Below are positions 1-11,269 of a stretch of DNA of 64,000 bases, piece by piece (within the stretch, counting starts at the first letter, position 1; each line of letters opens with the position of its first letter). Origin of the DNA: Diphasiastrum complanatum (Eukaryota > Streptophyta > Lycopodiopsida > Lycopodiales > Lycopodiaceae); NCBI GenBank assembly GCA_029204225.1, contig CM055101.1, positions 32,929,683 to 32,993,682 of the forward strand, read 5' to 3'. The translations under genes and the position numbers were made by a program. The notes beneath the pieces are model-generated. The model did not search any database and was not told the DNA's origin. It saw nothing but the letters and a program-made list of their open reading frames with translations.

Positions 1-1309
1 ACGAACAACAACTGCACAATAGCGAATAGATAATTCAAATGTGACTACATTGTCTCACTTTGGCCTTGTCGATGAAAACATCCTTCAATAGCAGCCTTTA
101 GGAAGCCGAAAGTGGCCCTTTTGTCTTAGACACTTCCTTTAGATAATTCGATTAGACAATTGCTTAGCAATAGCATACAAGCTTAGACAGCTCCATAGAC
201 CATGCCTAAGATAATTCATTAGGCAAGGTGTCACACGTACTCATTAGACAATATCTTAAATAGTGTTTTTGACTTGCATAACACGTCTTAAATAATCATA
301 AGCCGAAATACAACTCAAGAGCATGTTGTACATTGCAAGAAGAGAAAAGGCATGTGGTTCAGCATGAAAAAGCCAAAAAATATATATAAACTAAATAACC
401 ACAGTACGACATGTCCCCTTCCTCAATTGCGCAGCGACCTCGCAAGCAGGAAAATCATGAAACAACGCCAAAGCTTGAATAAAATCTTACTTGCCCTAGA
501 CTTCAATAAAGTTTTGACCAAAATATCGGCACCAAAACAGCTTGAAATTTGTGAAACAGAAAAATTTGGCTTAAAGGTCGACTCTGTATCATTTAATTTC
601 TTCTCAGCAGCACTTGAGTATTCTTGCTTCAAGTGTGGACAACTTACTCAAAATGTTGTCACCACAATACAATTCTGCAATATAGAAGTTATTTAAAATA
701 GAAATATATTTATAGTTTTTCTACGATTGTTCTTATTTGTTTTTTTTCCTGTTATTAATTCAGGTTATGATTCATTCATCTCAATTTCTATGGTTTTCCG
801 ACAAGTTTGTTTTTCATAGCCTTGGTCTGCCTTGCCTTTACCATGGTTTTTTTTTGGATAAGTTCAGAAAGATGATCTGATGGAACCTTTGCCACAACCA
901 ATCCAAACATGTGACAAAATTAGATTTGTTGCAGCAAAGCTTTCATCAGTTCATCTTCTGAACATATCCAAATATGCCAAGACAAGGACAATATAGACCA
1001 AGGCAATGGAGACCAAAAATACAACCGATATATACGAGACATCAACAAGGGCAAGCGTCGATTGTAGTGGTCACTGGAGTTCAAGTGACTGAAGATCTCC
1101 CCAATGGAGATAGTGCATCTCCTGCAGGAGACAATGAATCTTGTTATCGAAAACTCATATTATCCAGTTGCAATTACATTGTGTTTTGCACCATGGAAAT
1201 GGAGATCATAGAAATGAAAGAGCCTAATAGAAAAAGTGGTTCATATTTTTCAAAAAACGATGTATACAAAAAATTGTATTACATAATACAAAATTCCATA
1301 GTTCATAAT
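1..1309. other. No recognisable gene; flank downstream of gene X
   Basis: AT-rich sequence with only short open frames that match no family I know. The first 330 bases repeat short phrases around 'ttagacaa', without a clean tandem period. A plus-strand open frame at 974-1408 overlaps the last exon of minus-strand gene X and is most likely chance. I see no RNA gene, LTR or inverted repeat. Confidence 0.4.
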
Positions 1310-1802
1310 CTATGGATCTTCAATTTCGATGGATGTTCCAATGTCTTTGCATTTTATATGCTCTTCCTGCCTTACTCTTACCTGCACAAGAGAAATTGTT
1401 TTAGTTAATATATTTTATGAAACTCATTTACTTAGAAATAGAAAAAAAGAAATATTTTTATATGGCATAACGTACCTTTACACCATTCAATCGAAATTGA
1501 TAGTATTGAGGTAGATCGAATTGCAACATGTCTAGCTCTGATCGAATGTGATTGAGACACCAATCTTCCTCGACCTCAACCATTGCAAGAATGTTGTCAT
1601 TTCTTTTCACTGTTATCTGAAGTTGCTCTTGAGGGTTTATACCAAAATCTTGATCAAGTGGCTTCCAAACATTTTTGCATTTAATCCATCTTCTATAATA
1701 CAGCAGCAAAGTGAGCATTTGTTTTTTGATGTGATATCTAAATGTCATGGATGAGTAACATACTCTGCACTCAACTTGCTAATTTTGTTTTGTATCCCAA
1801 CC

Positions 1803-2079
1803 TGTCAAGAATCAGATATGCAACGTCAAGCATTCACCATAAGCAATCACCAAGTAGGGAGGCGGAAGAAGAACACGCAATATCACTCAATCACACTAAC
1901 TTCATACTGAATATAAAATGTACATATAAACCCTGACCTGATAGAGAGAGAGAAAACTTAGGAGTAGACTACTAGACTAGCCTACGCCTAGTTACAATTG
2001 GTAATAGCTGTCAATAATAAAGTACATTGAGAACAATAACTAAGAAGTGTAACAATGAAGTTTATCATTGATTCTAACA
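1803..2079 (-). repeat. 3' LTR of copia A
   Basis: This 277-bp LTR begins TGTCAAGAATC and ends GATTCTAACA on the plus strand. It matches the 191-bp LTR at 6091-6281 except for an extra segment of about 86 bp in the middle (around 1908-1998) containing a short GA run. The length difference means either an insertion here or a deletion in the other LTR. Confidence 0.93.
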
Positions 2080-3003
2080 CTCTCCCTCAATGATAAAATT
2101 ACATTCTTCTATGCCTAAGAGACTATGAAAGTTCTCAAATTTACATTTACCTAAAGACTTAGTAAAAATATCAATCACTTGATTTTCATATTTACAAAAG
2201 ACTAGATCAATGGTGCCATCAATTATTTTCTCTCGAACAGAGTGATGATGTATCTCGATGTGTTTTGTCTGAGCATGTAGAATTGGGTTTTTGGCAAGAT
2301 GGATACAGCTTTTGTTGTCGCAATATACAGTTGTAGCATCCACCTGTGATTTTCCCAAATCAGTAAGTAGTCTTTGTAGCCATATTACCTCTTGTGTAGC
2401 ATTGCTAAGTGCACAATACTCAGCTTCCGTCGAAGATAAGGCTACTGTAGGTTGCTTCTTGCTGCTCCAAGAAGTAGCAGCTGTACCATAGCTGAATGTA
2501 TGAGCATTGGTAGATCGTCTATCATCAATATTTCCTGGCCAATCAGCATTTGTATAACCTACCAACATTAGGGCTTCATACTGATCATACTTCAAGCCAA
2601 AATTTAACATGCCTCGAACATATCTCAAAATACGTTTAGCAGCTTTCCAATGAGTTTGACTAGGTTCTTGCATAAATTGACTTACCATACCAACAACATA
2701 AGGAATGTCAGGACGTGTGTGTGTCAAATAGATTAAACTACCCACTAACTGCCTGTATAAGTATGCATCAACTTTCTTGGCTTCATCAAATGCAGAAAGT
2801 TTGGTATTGGCCTCCATTGGAGTACTTAGTGACTTGCAATCCTGCATATTGAACTTATACAATAGATCCCGTGCAGACTTGCTTTGCATAAGAATAACAT
2901 TGTCTTCCTTTTGCCAAACTTCAATACCAAGACAATAATGCATCAGTCCTGAATCGCTCATGTCAAAGGTATTGGAAAGGTATGATTTGATTTCATCAAT
3001 TAT
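2074..3003 (-). pseudogene. Copia A reverse transcriptase C-terminus and RNase H
   Basis: This continues the polymerase in the shifted frame. Motifs in order are the RT connection (GLMHYCLGIEVW, YRQLVGSLIYLTHTRPDI), then copia RNase H with GYTNADWPGN (Asp), ALSSTEAEYCAL (Glu), VYCDNKSCIHLAKNP (Asp) and QTKHIEIHHHSVREK near the end. The stop at 2074 lies within the left LTR boundary, as is common in copia. Confidence 0.9.
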
Positions 3004-4006
3004 GCATGCCCATATTACTTCCTATAATAATCAAATCATCGACATAGAGAACAATGAACACTATATCTGAGTTTTGCCTAAGAATGTAAAGATTAGGACC
3101 AGCATCACTCTTTACCATTCCCCTTCGCTTGAAGTGTTCATCGATGCAAGAGTACCATGCTTGTGGTGCTTGCTTCAATCCATATATGGCTTTGTTGAGT
3201 TTACAAATCGAATGATCTCTCCCTGGCTCAACAAACCCTTGAGGTTGCTCTAAATATACCTCTTCATTCAATACTCCATTAAGAAAAGCAGATTTGACGT
3301 CCATTTGCTGGATTTTCCAACCATAGAAAGCAGAAATTGCAATGATAGAACGAATAGTTACCATTTTGGCTACAGGTGCGAAGGTCTCCTCAAAGTCTAT
3401 ACCTTCCTGCTGCTCAAAACCTCTTGCAACTAGGCGTACGTTGTACTTTTTGAGTTGCCCATCCGCTCCATACTTTGTCTTGTAGATCCACTTACATGTG
3501 ATAGGCGTCTTACCATCAGGTAACTCAACCAAATCCCATGTTTTGTTCTTCGATATAGCCTCCATTTCTGTTTCCATAGCTGCACGCCACTCCTTGTGTT
3601 TCTTTGCTTTGTTGAAAGTTTTAGGTTCTTGAGCCGTTAAGATGGATCCCATTAGGGCTAGATTCATCTCTAGTCGAGTTGGAGGTTTTCGATTTTTGCT
3701 TGATCTCCTAAGCTCTCCCTGCTCACTTGATTCGGGAGTATCTCCCTTATTAGCATCACCTGTTACTGACAAGTACCACTTAGGCACTCTCCTAGGAATC
3801 TCATTATTAACCCTATCTTTTTCCATTGGCTCTTCCATATTGACACCAACTTCTTTCTTCACCTGTACTTGGGCTTTATCATCAAAGAAATCAATTGTCA
3901 ATTTTACTTGGTCATTTTGACCAAATATTTGATGCCAAAGGTCACTTCGACTATCAACAGTGCTTACCATAGCTTGAGTAAAAGATCTCGCATTCAATTT
4001 GTAGAG
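2996..4006 (-). pseudogene. Copia A reverse transcriptase, N-terminal part, fused to a pre-integrase remnant
   Basis: The frame opens with SRSDLWHQIFG, the start of the GAG-pre-integrase zinc domain. It then jumps to the linker upstream of RT, so the rest of the HHCC domain and the whole catalytic core of integrase are absent. RT follows with ETFAPVAKMVTIR, QMDVKSAFLNG (first catalytic Asp) and FIVLYVDDLIIIG (YVDD box). Just after the YVDD box a one-base insertion near 3003-2998 shifts the frame into TGA. The copy makes no functional polymerase. Confidence 0.9.
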
Positions 4007-4843
4007 TCAATTCCCGTTGACTCTAGCTCCTGTAGCAATCACTTTGTAGTGATTCTTGATGTCTTTGACAAGACATTTGTCGCTGTCAAACTCAACCTTG
4101 AGTTGTTTTTCAGCCATTGTTCCAACATATAGTAGATTGTTAGCTAAACCAGGTACATATTGCAGATTGCTTATCCGCTTTATCTTCCCGCTGGCTAACT
4201 TCACTGGTACTACTCCAGTTCCTTTAACAAATAGCAATTTGCCATCGGCTTGTCCAACTTTGTTACCATTGTGAGTTTCCTTGAGTTCTGAAAACCACTC
4301 TTTCCTTGAAGTCATGTGTTTGGATGCACCACTATCAATGTACCAGGTATCCTTGGTTTCATCACTTGTCATTAATGCTGTAATGAACAATTTTGAGCTC
4401 TCACCTGTATCATCTTCATATTGATCATCATCATATTGATGTTGATCAGTATAATTGTCTTCATAATAATAATCATCAAATTGATATTGATCAGCATAAT
4501 TTCCTGCTTGCACTTTGTCTTTTCTTTGTTCCATCTCCTTTTGTTTCTTGAAGCATTCACGCTCCCAGTGGCCAGGTTTGTTGCAATACCTACAATTTCT
4601 AGGTTTATTTTGCCTGAAATAGCCGCATCCTTGACCTCGGGCTTGATTCCAATTTTCTCGATTCGGGCCATCATTGGATTGTTCTTGAAATTGTCGGAAT
4701 GATCCATGATTTGAGTTTCCACCTCTTGATTGGTGTCTTTCACGACCAAATCTACCATCACGTCCTTTGACTGCAAGAGCTTGATCAAATCCCTTGTTGC
4801 GATGACTCAAGTTCTCTTGACGTTGTTCTTCCTGCAAAAACAA
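4007..4843 (-). pseudogene. Copia A gag C-terminus with CCHC knuckle and aspartic protease
   Basis: After an R/G/N-rich stretch comes a nucleic-acid-binding knuckle, CRYCNKPGHWEREC (CX2CX4HX4C), then an acidic Y/D-rich linker. The protease follows, with catalytic WYIDSGASKHMT, the D-S-G of copia proteases, and the conserved downstream VPGLANNLL. The frame ends in TGA at 4009-4007. Reading resumes in the same frame immediately downstream, so this TGA looks like a single point mutation in an originally continuous gag-pol. Confidence 0.88.
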
Positions 4844-4848
4844 TCCAC

Positions 4849-5382
4849 CTAACTCTTCATAGGTTTTTCCCGTGTGGCTATGCTTGTCACAAACATTTGA
4901 TGTGACTCACTCAAACTATTGAATGTCAACTGCACGATCTCATGATCTTGTACTCGCTCTCCAACTGCTGCTAATTGGTCGCGAATCTCTTTGATCTTCA
5001 ATAGATGATCAGCAACAGTTGCACCATCATCCATCAGCAATGTGTGCAGCTTCGTCTTCAAGAATAGCACTCGAGATGTGTTTGTGGTCTCAAACAATGC
5101 CTTCAATGTATCCCATATTTCTTTTGGTTCTTCTGAATCTGAAATGTAAGGAATAATTGCATCTCTAACTGATAAGTTTATGACATTTTGTGCTTTCCAT
5201 TTTCTCCTGTCAAATGCCCACTGATTTTCTTCTATCACTGGTCTTGTCTCGTCACCTGTCACGATCTCCCATAGCTCCTTTTCCATTAAAATGTTATTCA
5301 GTTTGAATTTCCAAACTGCCTACTTGTTGGCTCCTTCCAATTTGCTTGACTCATTGAGGACACTCTCGCTTAGAGTTGCCAT
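4849..5382 (-). pseudogene. Copia A gag, N-terminal part (UBN2-type)
   Basis: The likely start is the ATG at 5382. An in-frame TAG after about 20 codons interrupts it, and the frame is open again from 5286. It contains the copia gag signature (EIWDTLKALFETTN, then LKTKLHTLLMDDG), typical of the gag_pre-integrase-associated UBN2 family that forms the particle shell. The frame ends at 4849. A frameshift near 4860-4846 separates it from the rest of gag, which continues at 4843. Confidence 0.85.
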
Positions 5383-6078
5383 TACTGAACAGATGAGTCC
5401 AGATCAAGTAATTTATTACACTACAAAACTGTATATTTTTTTGGCTATATACCTGATATCGGAATGGAGCGCGGAAGTACGACTGTTCAGGATCCTCTTT
5501 AACTTGTGCGCGTGGATCCGATATTGGAGCATGCGATATCGGATTGGAGCGCGATGTACAACTATTCGAAATTCTCTTTAGCTCGTGCGCTTGGATCCGA
5601 TATCGGTACAGACATGCGATATTGGACTGGAGCGCGGATGTACGACTGCTCGAGTTTCTTTTCCACTAGTGCGTTTGAATCCGATATTGGTACGGATATA
5701 AAAAAGAGAGAATATAAGAACTTTCAGAGGGAATATTCTAGATTTCCTACAAACAAATGAGAGATTTCTTGGCACAACTCTCTGACAAATGACACTTTTC
5801 ACAAAGACTAAAAAAATATATTATAAAACTTTTCCCACTCAGCAGATTTTCAATCTGTCTGATGTTGTACTGACCTTTCTGATGCCTCCAGAATTGTGTC
5901 TTCATTTTCCACTAATAATTGTGAGCTCCAAAACCTGTAAAATACACCAAGAAAGATTTCTTTCAGCCATATTTTTTTTTTGTCTCTCCAAGCTTTCACC
6001 TCCTGTGAAGGACTTTCTCACTTTGTTGCGGAGCCTGTGACAAGCTGTATCCACTGATCAGGCACGAGGACTATCGTA

Positions 6079-6090
6079 GCTCTGATACCA
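6079..6090 (-). other. Primer-binding site of copia A (initiator tRNA-Met)
   Basis: The minus strand reads TGGTATCAGAGC immediately after the 5' LTR. It is complementary to the 3' end of plant initiator tRNA-Met, the usual primer of copia elements. Confidence 0.92.
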
Positions 6091-6281
6091 TGTCAAGAAT
6101 CAGATATGCAACATCAAGCATTTACCATAAGCAATCACCAAGTAGGGAGGCGGAAGAAAAACACGCAATATCACTCAATCACACTAACTTTATACTAGTT
6201 GGTAATAGTTGTCAATAATAAAGTACATCGAGAATAGTAACTAAGAAGTGTAACAATGAAGTTTATCATTGATTTCTAACA
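6091..6281 (-). repeat. 5' LTR of copia A
   Basis: This 191-bp LTR has the same termini as the left copy. On the minus strand it is followed directly by the initiator-tRNA primer-binding site, so it is the 5' LTR. Only scattered substitutions separate it from its partner outside the 86-bp indel. Confidence 0.93.
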
Positions 6282-7141
6282 CAACCATCATCCAACAACT
6301 CGACGATTATATCAGCACTCAAGTCCTTACAAATGAACATTGTTTTCGTTCTCCAAACATTGCATTTGGAAAAAAAATCAACAAAAATAGTAAAAGGTAG
6401 ATACCAGCTTAATCTATTATTCTTTGATCCAGTGCTACATTTTAATATACTATGAATATCAATATATAGCCTAGATCGAAAACATTCTAAAATTGCTGCA
6501 TCAGGAGAAATCCATTCCTCACTCGAAAAATCTGGTAGAGGATATGGCTCTAATCTACCAACTAAACCATTTTTATCAGGAATATAGGTGTGATCATAAA
6601 AAAAAAAACTCCTGACTCTAAAAGTGATTTTGGAGAACGACCTTTATATTGTAAAATACCGATATCCGAATGTATGACATCGATTATTCCTGTAATCGAT
6701 TGAACTGATTGCCATTCAACAAAATTTGATGAATACAAATCTGCAAAACCAACAAAAACATCTCAAGAAAAATATAATTTAAAGAAAATGCTAAATCTAA
6801 AGAAATTGAATCGGAAAACTTACAATTACATTTCCTTCTATCATTTGGATTCAGATCATGAATGTTGAGCTCATTGTGAAGATAAGCATGCTGAACTAAA
6901 ACTTCCGTGATAGATTGACTGGCAGGTGATACTTTAAAATCCATTATCCTACCTTTCCAAGAGCTTCTATATATGTTATCCGATCTTTTTCTTTTTTGAA
7001 ATGAGCCTTTTGCAGAGGGATGCATCAAGATCCATTGATGTTTTCAATATATTCTTGGTATACATTGATCTTCTGCATTTTTTTCATTGCAAATATTGAT
7101 TGCATAATGGTTCCTCTTGGTCTCCGAGTATGTGTAGCCAT

Positions 7142-9742
7142 TAGTCAAAAATACAAGTACGCAAGCTGAGATCGGAGAGAATGTAGAGATTGCGAGGTAA
7201 ACCTAAGAATGACAATCCAAAATAAGAGATAGAATGAATAAAATGAGGTATACCTATGAATGACAAGAAGTTCCTTAACTACAAGGATTAATTAACCACA
7301 GTTTATGACTATTGATGTCAAATCAACCTCGAGTGAACAATGACGGGCAACATAAGAGTATTCGAGCAATAACTATGGTCCAATCACAATTGTTTGTTCT
7401 ACCCAGCGGGATATTTGAAAATCATGAAAATTTGGCCGGGAAAGTTAAATACAATTTTCGTTCATCAACCATTGTTACAGTTCGTCACAGATGGACACCA
7501 TTCATTGGGACACATAAGTGTTGAAAGCATGCGAAGTCAAAAATAGCATCTTGACAAAGGGCCCATTTTGAGTTCTAATATCCTCTAATGGGGACTCGTC
7601 AGAATCAGCCAATATCATCCCACCCCTAATGTGTTGCAAGACCCATTGCAACTCATATTGGATGATGTCATGCCGCCTTCGCATTGGCATCTTGGATTGT
7701 CACTTGGAAGAGCATAGATCCTCATTCGCTTACGTAAAACCAAGTGCTTATTGCTACCGGTCTTTATCACAAAAAATTGTTTTTTGCTATTTGCCGCAAT
7801 TTAATCAAAATGTCTTATTGCTGCAAGTGGTTAACAATCAAAAAATTTGGAGAGCTCCCAGCAGCTTCACAACTTGCATGCTCGAGTGCTTTCCTCGTGT
7901 CTCTTTCTTTCGTTGCATCTGCCATGGATGGTTTCACTTCTAATTTCTGGGCAGATTCTAACTTATGGGAGGTCTGTATCCTCCATTTGCTTCTGGGTGT
8001 TTCCGTGGTTTTTCTCTCAGTTGAAGTTCCAGTCTCAAACAATTGTCAGTCTCAAGGGGATGGACTTATCATCAAAAAATTGTTGGTAGGAACATATTTG
8101 AATGGGCGGTTTGGTAACGGTAAGAAAACATGATGAAGGCTTGGTGGGTGGGTGAAAGAACTGATAGTTCTACAGTTGCGATCTTAGACCCTTGCAATAT
8201 CGAACTTTATTTTGCAGGTTCACGAGTGTCTTCATCTTTCTTTTTATGCAGCTCTTTCTTTTGATCAATTACTTTTGGATCTCTTTGGGATTCATAAGAG
8301 GGGATCCAACTATCATTGCTCCAGAGAGTTTCTTTTGATCAAGATCGATCTGACTCATTTGTTGATTAAGTTTCATTCTTTCCTCCTCAACTTCTTGGAT
8401 CTTTCTCTTTATTTCTTCTAGTTGCTTTGTTTGCTTCTTAGATCTTCTTTTGGCCGATCAACCATTGTACATTGTAGTTGGTCTCCACGGTACATTTGCA
8501 ATGATCTATCAACTGCTTCGATAAGACTATAAAAAAATTGGAGATTTCTCATAAGAACAGTGAACTGATGGTAAAAAAATGAATGGAAGGAAGGGTGGTG
8601 GTGGTGGTGACAATGGTAGATGGTGTGGACGATAGGCATGAGAATGGATGCAGATGTTGTGAAAGAGGGCTAGTTGAAAAAGGAGACTGATTTTCCAATG
8701 CTTGTGTTTTCCTTTTCTGAAGGATCTTCGTCGTGACTGGGATACTTCTTCCGATTGAGTCGCTTTGGATTGCCCATCTGTCTTCTTAGCCTTGTCGTTG
8801 TCATCTTTGATTTTGTGACATTGGTTGTTGATCTTGTTGATGATGTTGTTGGCAATGTGGCTGCTCCGGTGGATCCAAGCAAATCCACTCTCTTCCCCCC
8901 AAAAAAATCTGTTGGTGGAGATGTTGTTGCTGGTAACTGTTCATGCTCAAGATTGGATCAACGTGTGAAACATGTAGTTGAAAACATGTTGAACATGTGA
9001 TTGGACTAAAGATGGAACAGATTTTAACTAAATTTGTTTCGGTGTTGTTGTAATTGACTCGAAGATGAATATGACAATGAGATGCAAGAATCAATTCTGA
9101 CGTGACATGGATGTTTCAAATTTTAAGTATGCGCAAACATCCTATACTCTGTACAAGGTGATCTGAAGATGGATAGATGAATAAAAAGGTGTTTTTGAGA
9201 TGCTCTATGGAAGACTCTCATGCAGTTTTTATTTTCCATGCAAAAATCAATCACACAAAATAGTGAAGAGAAACAAGGAAATAAACAAACGGTACAAAGA
9301 GTTACTAGAACTATATAGCACTTGTTGAACAAAACTTGCATTCATCAACATGTATAATTCACCTGGACAATTTCATGTCTCTATTGATCTTTTAGAGTAA
9401 TGAAAGAACCTTCATAAGCCCTTGTCAAAAACAAGACAGGAATAATGACATTGAATCTACCATCGTTGATAGTAGATGTTGTAAGATATAGCTTGAGATG
9501 GAGTTATGGTTTAAAACTATGTCCTGAGGACCTCTCTGAGCAAGAGATTCAGAACCGAATCTCTATCTGGATTTCTGATTTCTAGTGTATTGGCACATTG
9601 GAAATCTTATCAGCATGTGGAAAGACAAATAGATTTGAGGTTGCAGAAGGGGAGAAAAACTGTCAATCCTTTGTGGAGGTTGTTTTTGTTGGACATTGTA
9701 GCAGATGACGGAATATTGGTTTCACTTTTCTCCTACAAGGAC
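7142..9742. other. Stretch with no confident gene; possible exon scraps
   Basis: Between gene X and gypsy B there are short open frames on both strands (for example 7502-7690 and 7815-8042, minus) with ordinary composition but no motif I recognise. Some end at AG/GT-like sites and could be exons of an unrecognised or decayed gene. I see no LTR, tandem array or RNA gene. Confidence 0.35.
8266..8442 (-). pseudogene. Coiled-coil-like coding fragment
   Basis: The minus strand has an open frame of about 58 codons with no start of its own. It is rich in K, E and Q with heptad-like spacing (QLEEIKRKIQEVEEERMKL), as in a coiled coil, and then reads GSPLMNPKEIQK before a stop. A second frame directly upstream (8639-8418) may be the same gene after a frameshift. 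Family unknown; it could be a host exon or part of a transposon gag. Confidence 0.3.
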
Positions 9743-11213
9743 TCATTTTATATTAGTGTCTTTTTGCATTATGGAGTTGGTGAATTGCGTGGTAAGTTTG
9801 CAAGAAACTTCTCGAGTGAGCAACAGGTTGAGCGGTTGGGTGCTATGGTGCTCGTGTGGTGTTCTCGTGAGGATCCTATCATGATTCATAACTAACGTGT
9901 CGGACAAGTAGGAGCTTGTTGGGTTGTTTTGGGCAGTCTTGAAATTGTGTTTTCTGACACAGTTGGGACACTCGGCATGGTACTTGGTCTTGACTGGGCA
10001 ATCAACCATGAAATGGCTGGTTTTACCACAGATGAAACATATGTTGTTCAATGGCCCTTGTATAATGGCATAGCCATCTTGTATGGCTAATGGTTCTGGA
10101 CTTTCAGGTGGATAATCATGATAAGTCAAAGAATGTCCAGATTGTAACGTTGGTTCTTCATATTGTTGGACTGTATGTGCTTGGATAGGCTGATATGAAG
10201 GACAAGCATCAACAGGATGTGTAGCCCGACAATGTGGGCACCATATTGGTTTTCATCTATAAGGTACCTGTGTAGGGTTTGGCTGACCAGGCATACTGCT
10301 TTGGATAGACTTTAGGGTAGTTTGAAACTCATTGGTGAGTTTCTCCATTTGCAGTTGATATTGCTAATTAAGCAACTCCAGCTGTGATTTCCAAAGCTAA
10401 TTTCGGGTGTCCTCGATCGGCTTCGACTTACGGACAAGAGCATGTAGTACTTGCCTTTCCCTGGATTTATCCTTCATCTTCCTCCTTGATGGCATCAGAC
10501 ATAGCTAACTTTAGGCTCGTATATTCATCATTGGATTTAAGCTCCCGTCTGGTCCATCTTGGAAGGCCAACTACAAACCAGATGATGATCATCTGGGAGG
10601 GCTGTTTTTGTACTTGACTTTTTAAGCGTTCGAATCGCTCGATATAGTCTTGTACACGTTCATCTTTTGCCATCTTGATGTTACTCAATTTGACAAAAAG
10701 ACTCTCTATCAAACGAAAGGGTTTAAAACGCTTGATAAATGACTCTTTCAAAAGTGACCAGTCTGTTTTATCTTCACGATTGAGGTTAAAAAACCAGTCA
10801 CGTGCTTTAGCGATCATGGTCATGGAAAACAGTTGGACCATAGCGTCTGGAGATGTTTCGCCATACACATCACACACATTCTCAAAGATTTACAAAAATC
10901 TTTGAGGGTCCGAACTACCATCAAACTTGGGTAACTCTAGCTTGGGTGTACATCTCTCAAGATGCACTCCGTGACTGGCAAAAGCTCCATTCAGGTGTGT
11001 TTGGGCCTATGATGTTTCAACACCGTGAACATGGGTTCGTGCTCTTGAAGACTCGGCTCTATCAAGTTCTTGTCCCTCTAATGGGTTTGTGGAGGGCTCA
11101 TGTATGTGGGACCGCATTCGGTAGAACCTATGACGTCTGATTTGTTCAGTTGTAGGGGACCACATTTCGTATGGATAATCTGCTGGGATATCCAGATCAA
11201 TATGGTGGTCCAT
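9743..11213 (-). pseudogene. Gypsy B gag remnant
   Basis: The minus strand carries a Ty3/gypsy gag in pieces. The N-terminal frame is 11213-11007. A short linker frame contains LELPKFDGSSDPQRFL, the typical gag entry motif, with an internal stop. The capsid part (10877-10467) has AKARDWFFNLN and SFIKRFKPF, characteristic of the Retrotrans_gag domain. The C-terminal part (10129 leftward) has a zinc knuckle, CFICGKTSHFMVDC; another, CPHCRATHPVDAC, lies upstream. At least three frame breaks separate the pieces. No protease, RT or integrase follows to the left, so only the gag end survives. Confidence 0.85.
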
Positions 11214-11269
11214 TGGTTGGGTATGAGTTTTTGGTGTTTTTGCATTTTTGTTGGGTTTTTGGTATTTTT

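Larger units (their letters stand above)
1803..6281 (-). mobile_element. Ty1/copia retrotransposon A, near full length, integrase deleted
   Basis: LTRs lie at 1803-2079 and 6091-6281 (TG...CA on both strands). They are flanked by a perfect 5-bp target-site duplication, CAACC, at 1798-1802 and 6282-6286. Inside the right LTR is a primer-binding site complementary to initiator tRNA-Met (TGGTATCAGAGC, minus strand, 6090-6079). Beside the left LTR is a purine tract (TTGAGGGAGAG, 2090-2080). Gene order on the minus strand is gag, CCHC knuckle, protease, RT, RNase H, which is the copia type. The integrase core is missing: the frame passes from the start of the pre-integrase zinc domain directly to the region between integrase and RT. 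The frame also carries frameshifts near 4846 and 3000, a TGA at 4007 and a TAG early in gag. The copy is non-autonomous and dead, inserted into exon 2 of gene X. Confidence 0.95.
1310..7141 (-). pseudogene. Gene X: uncharacterised multi-exon gene disrupted by copia A
   Basis: I do not recognise this protein family. The minus strand reads as three coding blocks. Exon 1 runs from an ATG at 7141 to a GTAAGT donor after 6824. Exon 2 starts at 6740 after a TTTTGCAG acceptor, in matching phase. It stays open to 6287, is cut by copia A, and resumes in the same frame from 1797 to 1476, where a GTACGT donor follows. Exon 3 is 1381-1310, after a TTGTGCAG acceptor, and ends in TAG. Excising the element with one copy of its CAACC duplication restores the frame. 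Independent damage is a frameshift near 7030 and one in-frame TAG just beyond the insertion site. The C-terminal part recurs at 43625-43964 with the same intron position, so this is a real gene family. Function unknown; it is not a retrotransposon protein I can identify. Confidence 0.75.

Noticed and set aside
352-696. 114-residue plus-strand open frame near the window start
   Set aside because: No recognisable motif, lysine-rich AT-biased composition and an equally open frame on the opposite strand.
2074-5382. Pararetrovirus (caulimovirid) insertion
   Set aside because: Gene order, D-S-G protease, initiator-tRNA primer site, LTRs and target duplication identify Ty1/copia. No movement or coat protein signature is seen anywhere in the window.
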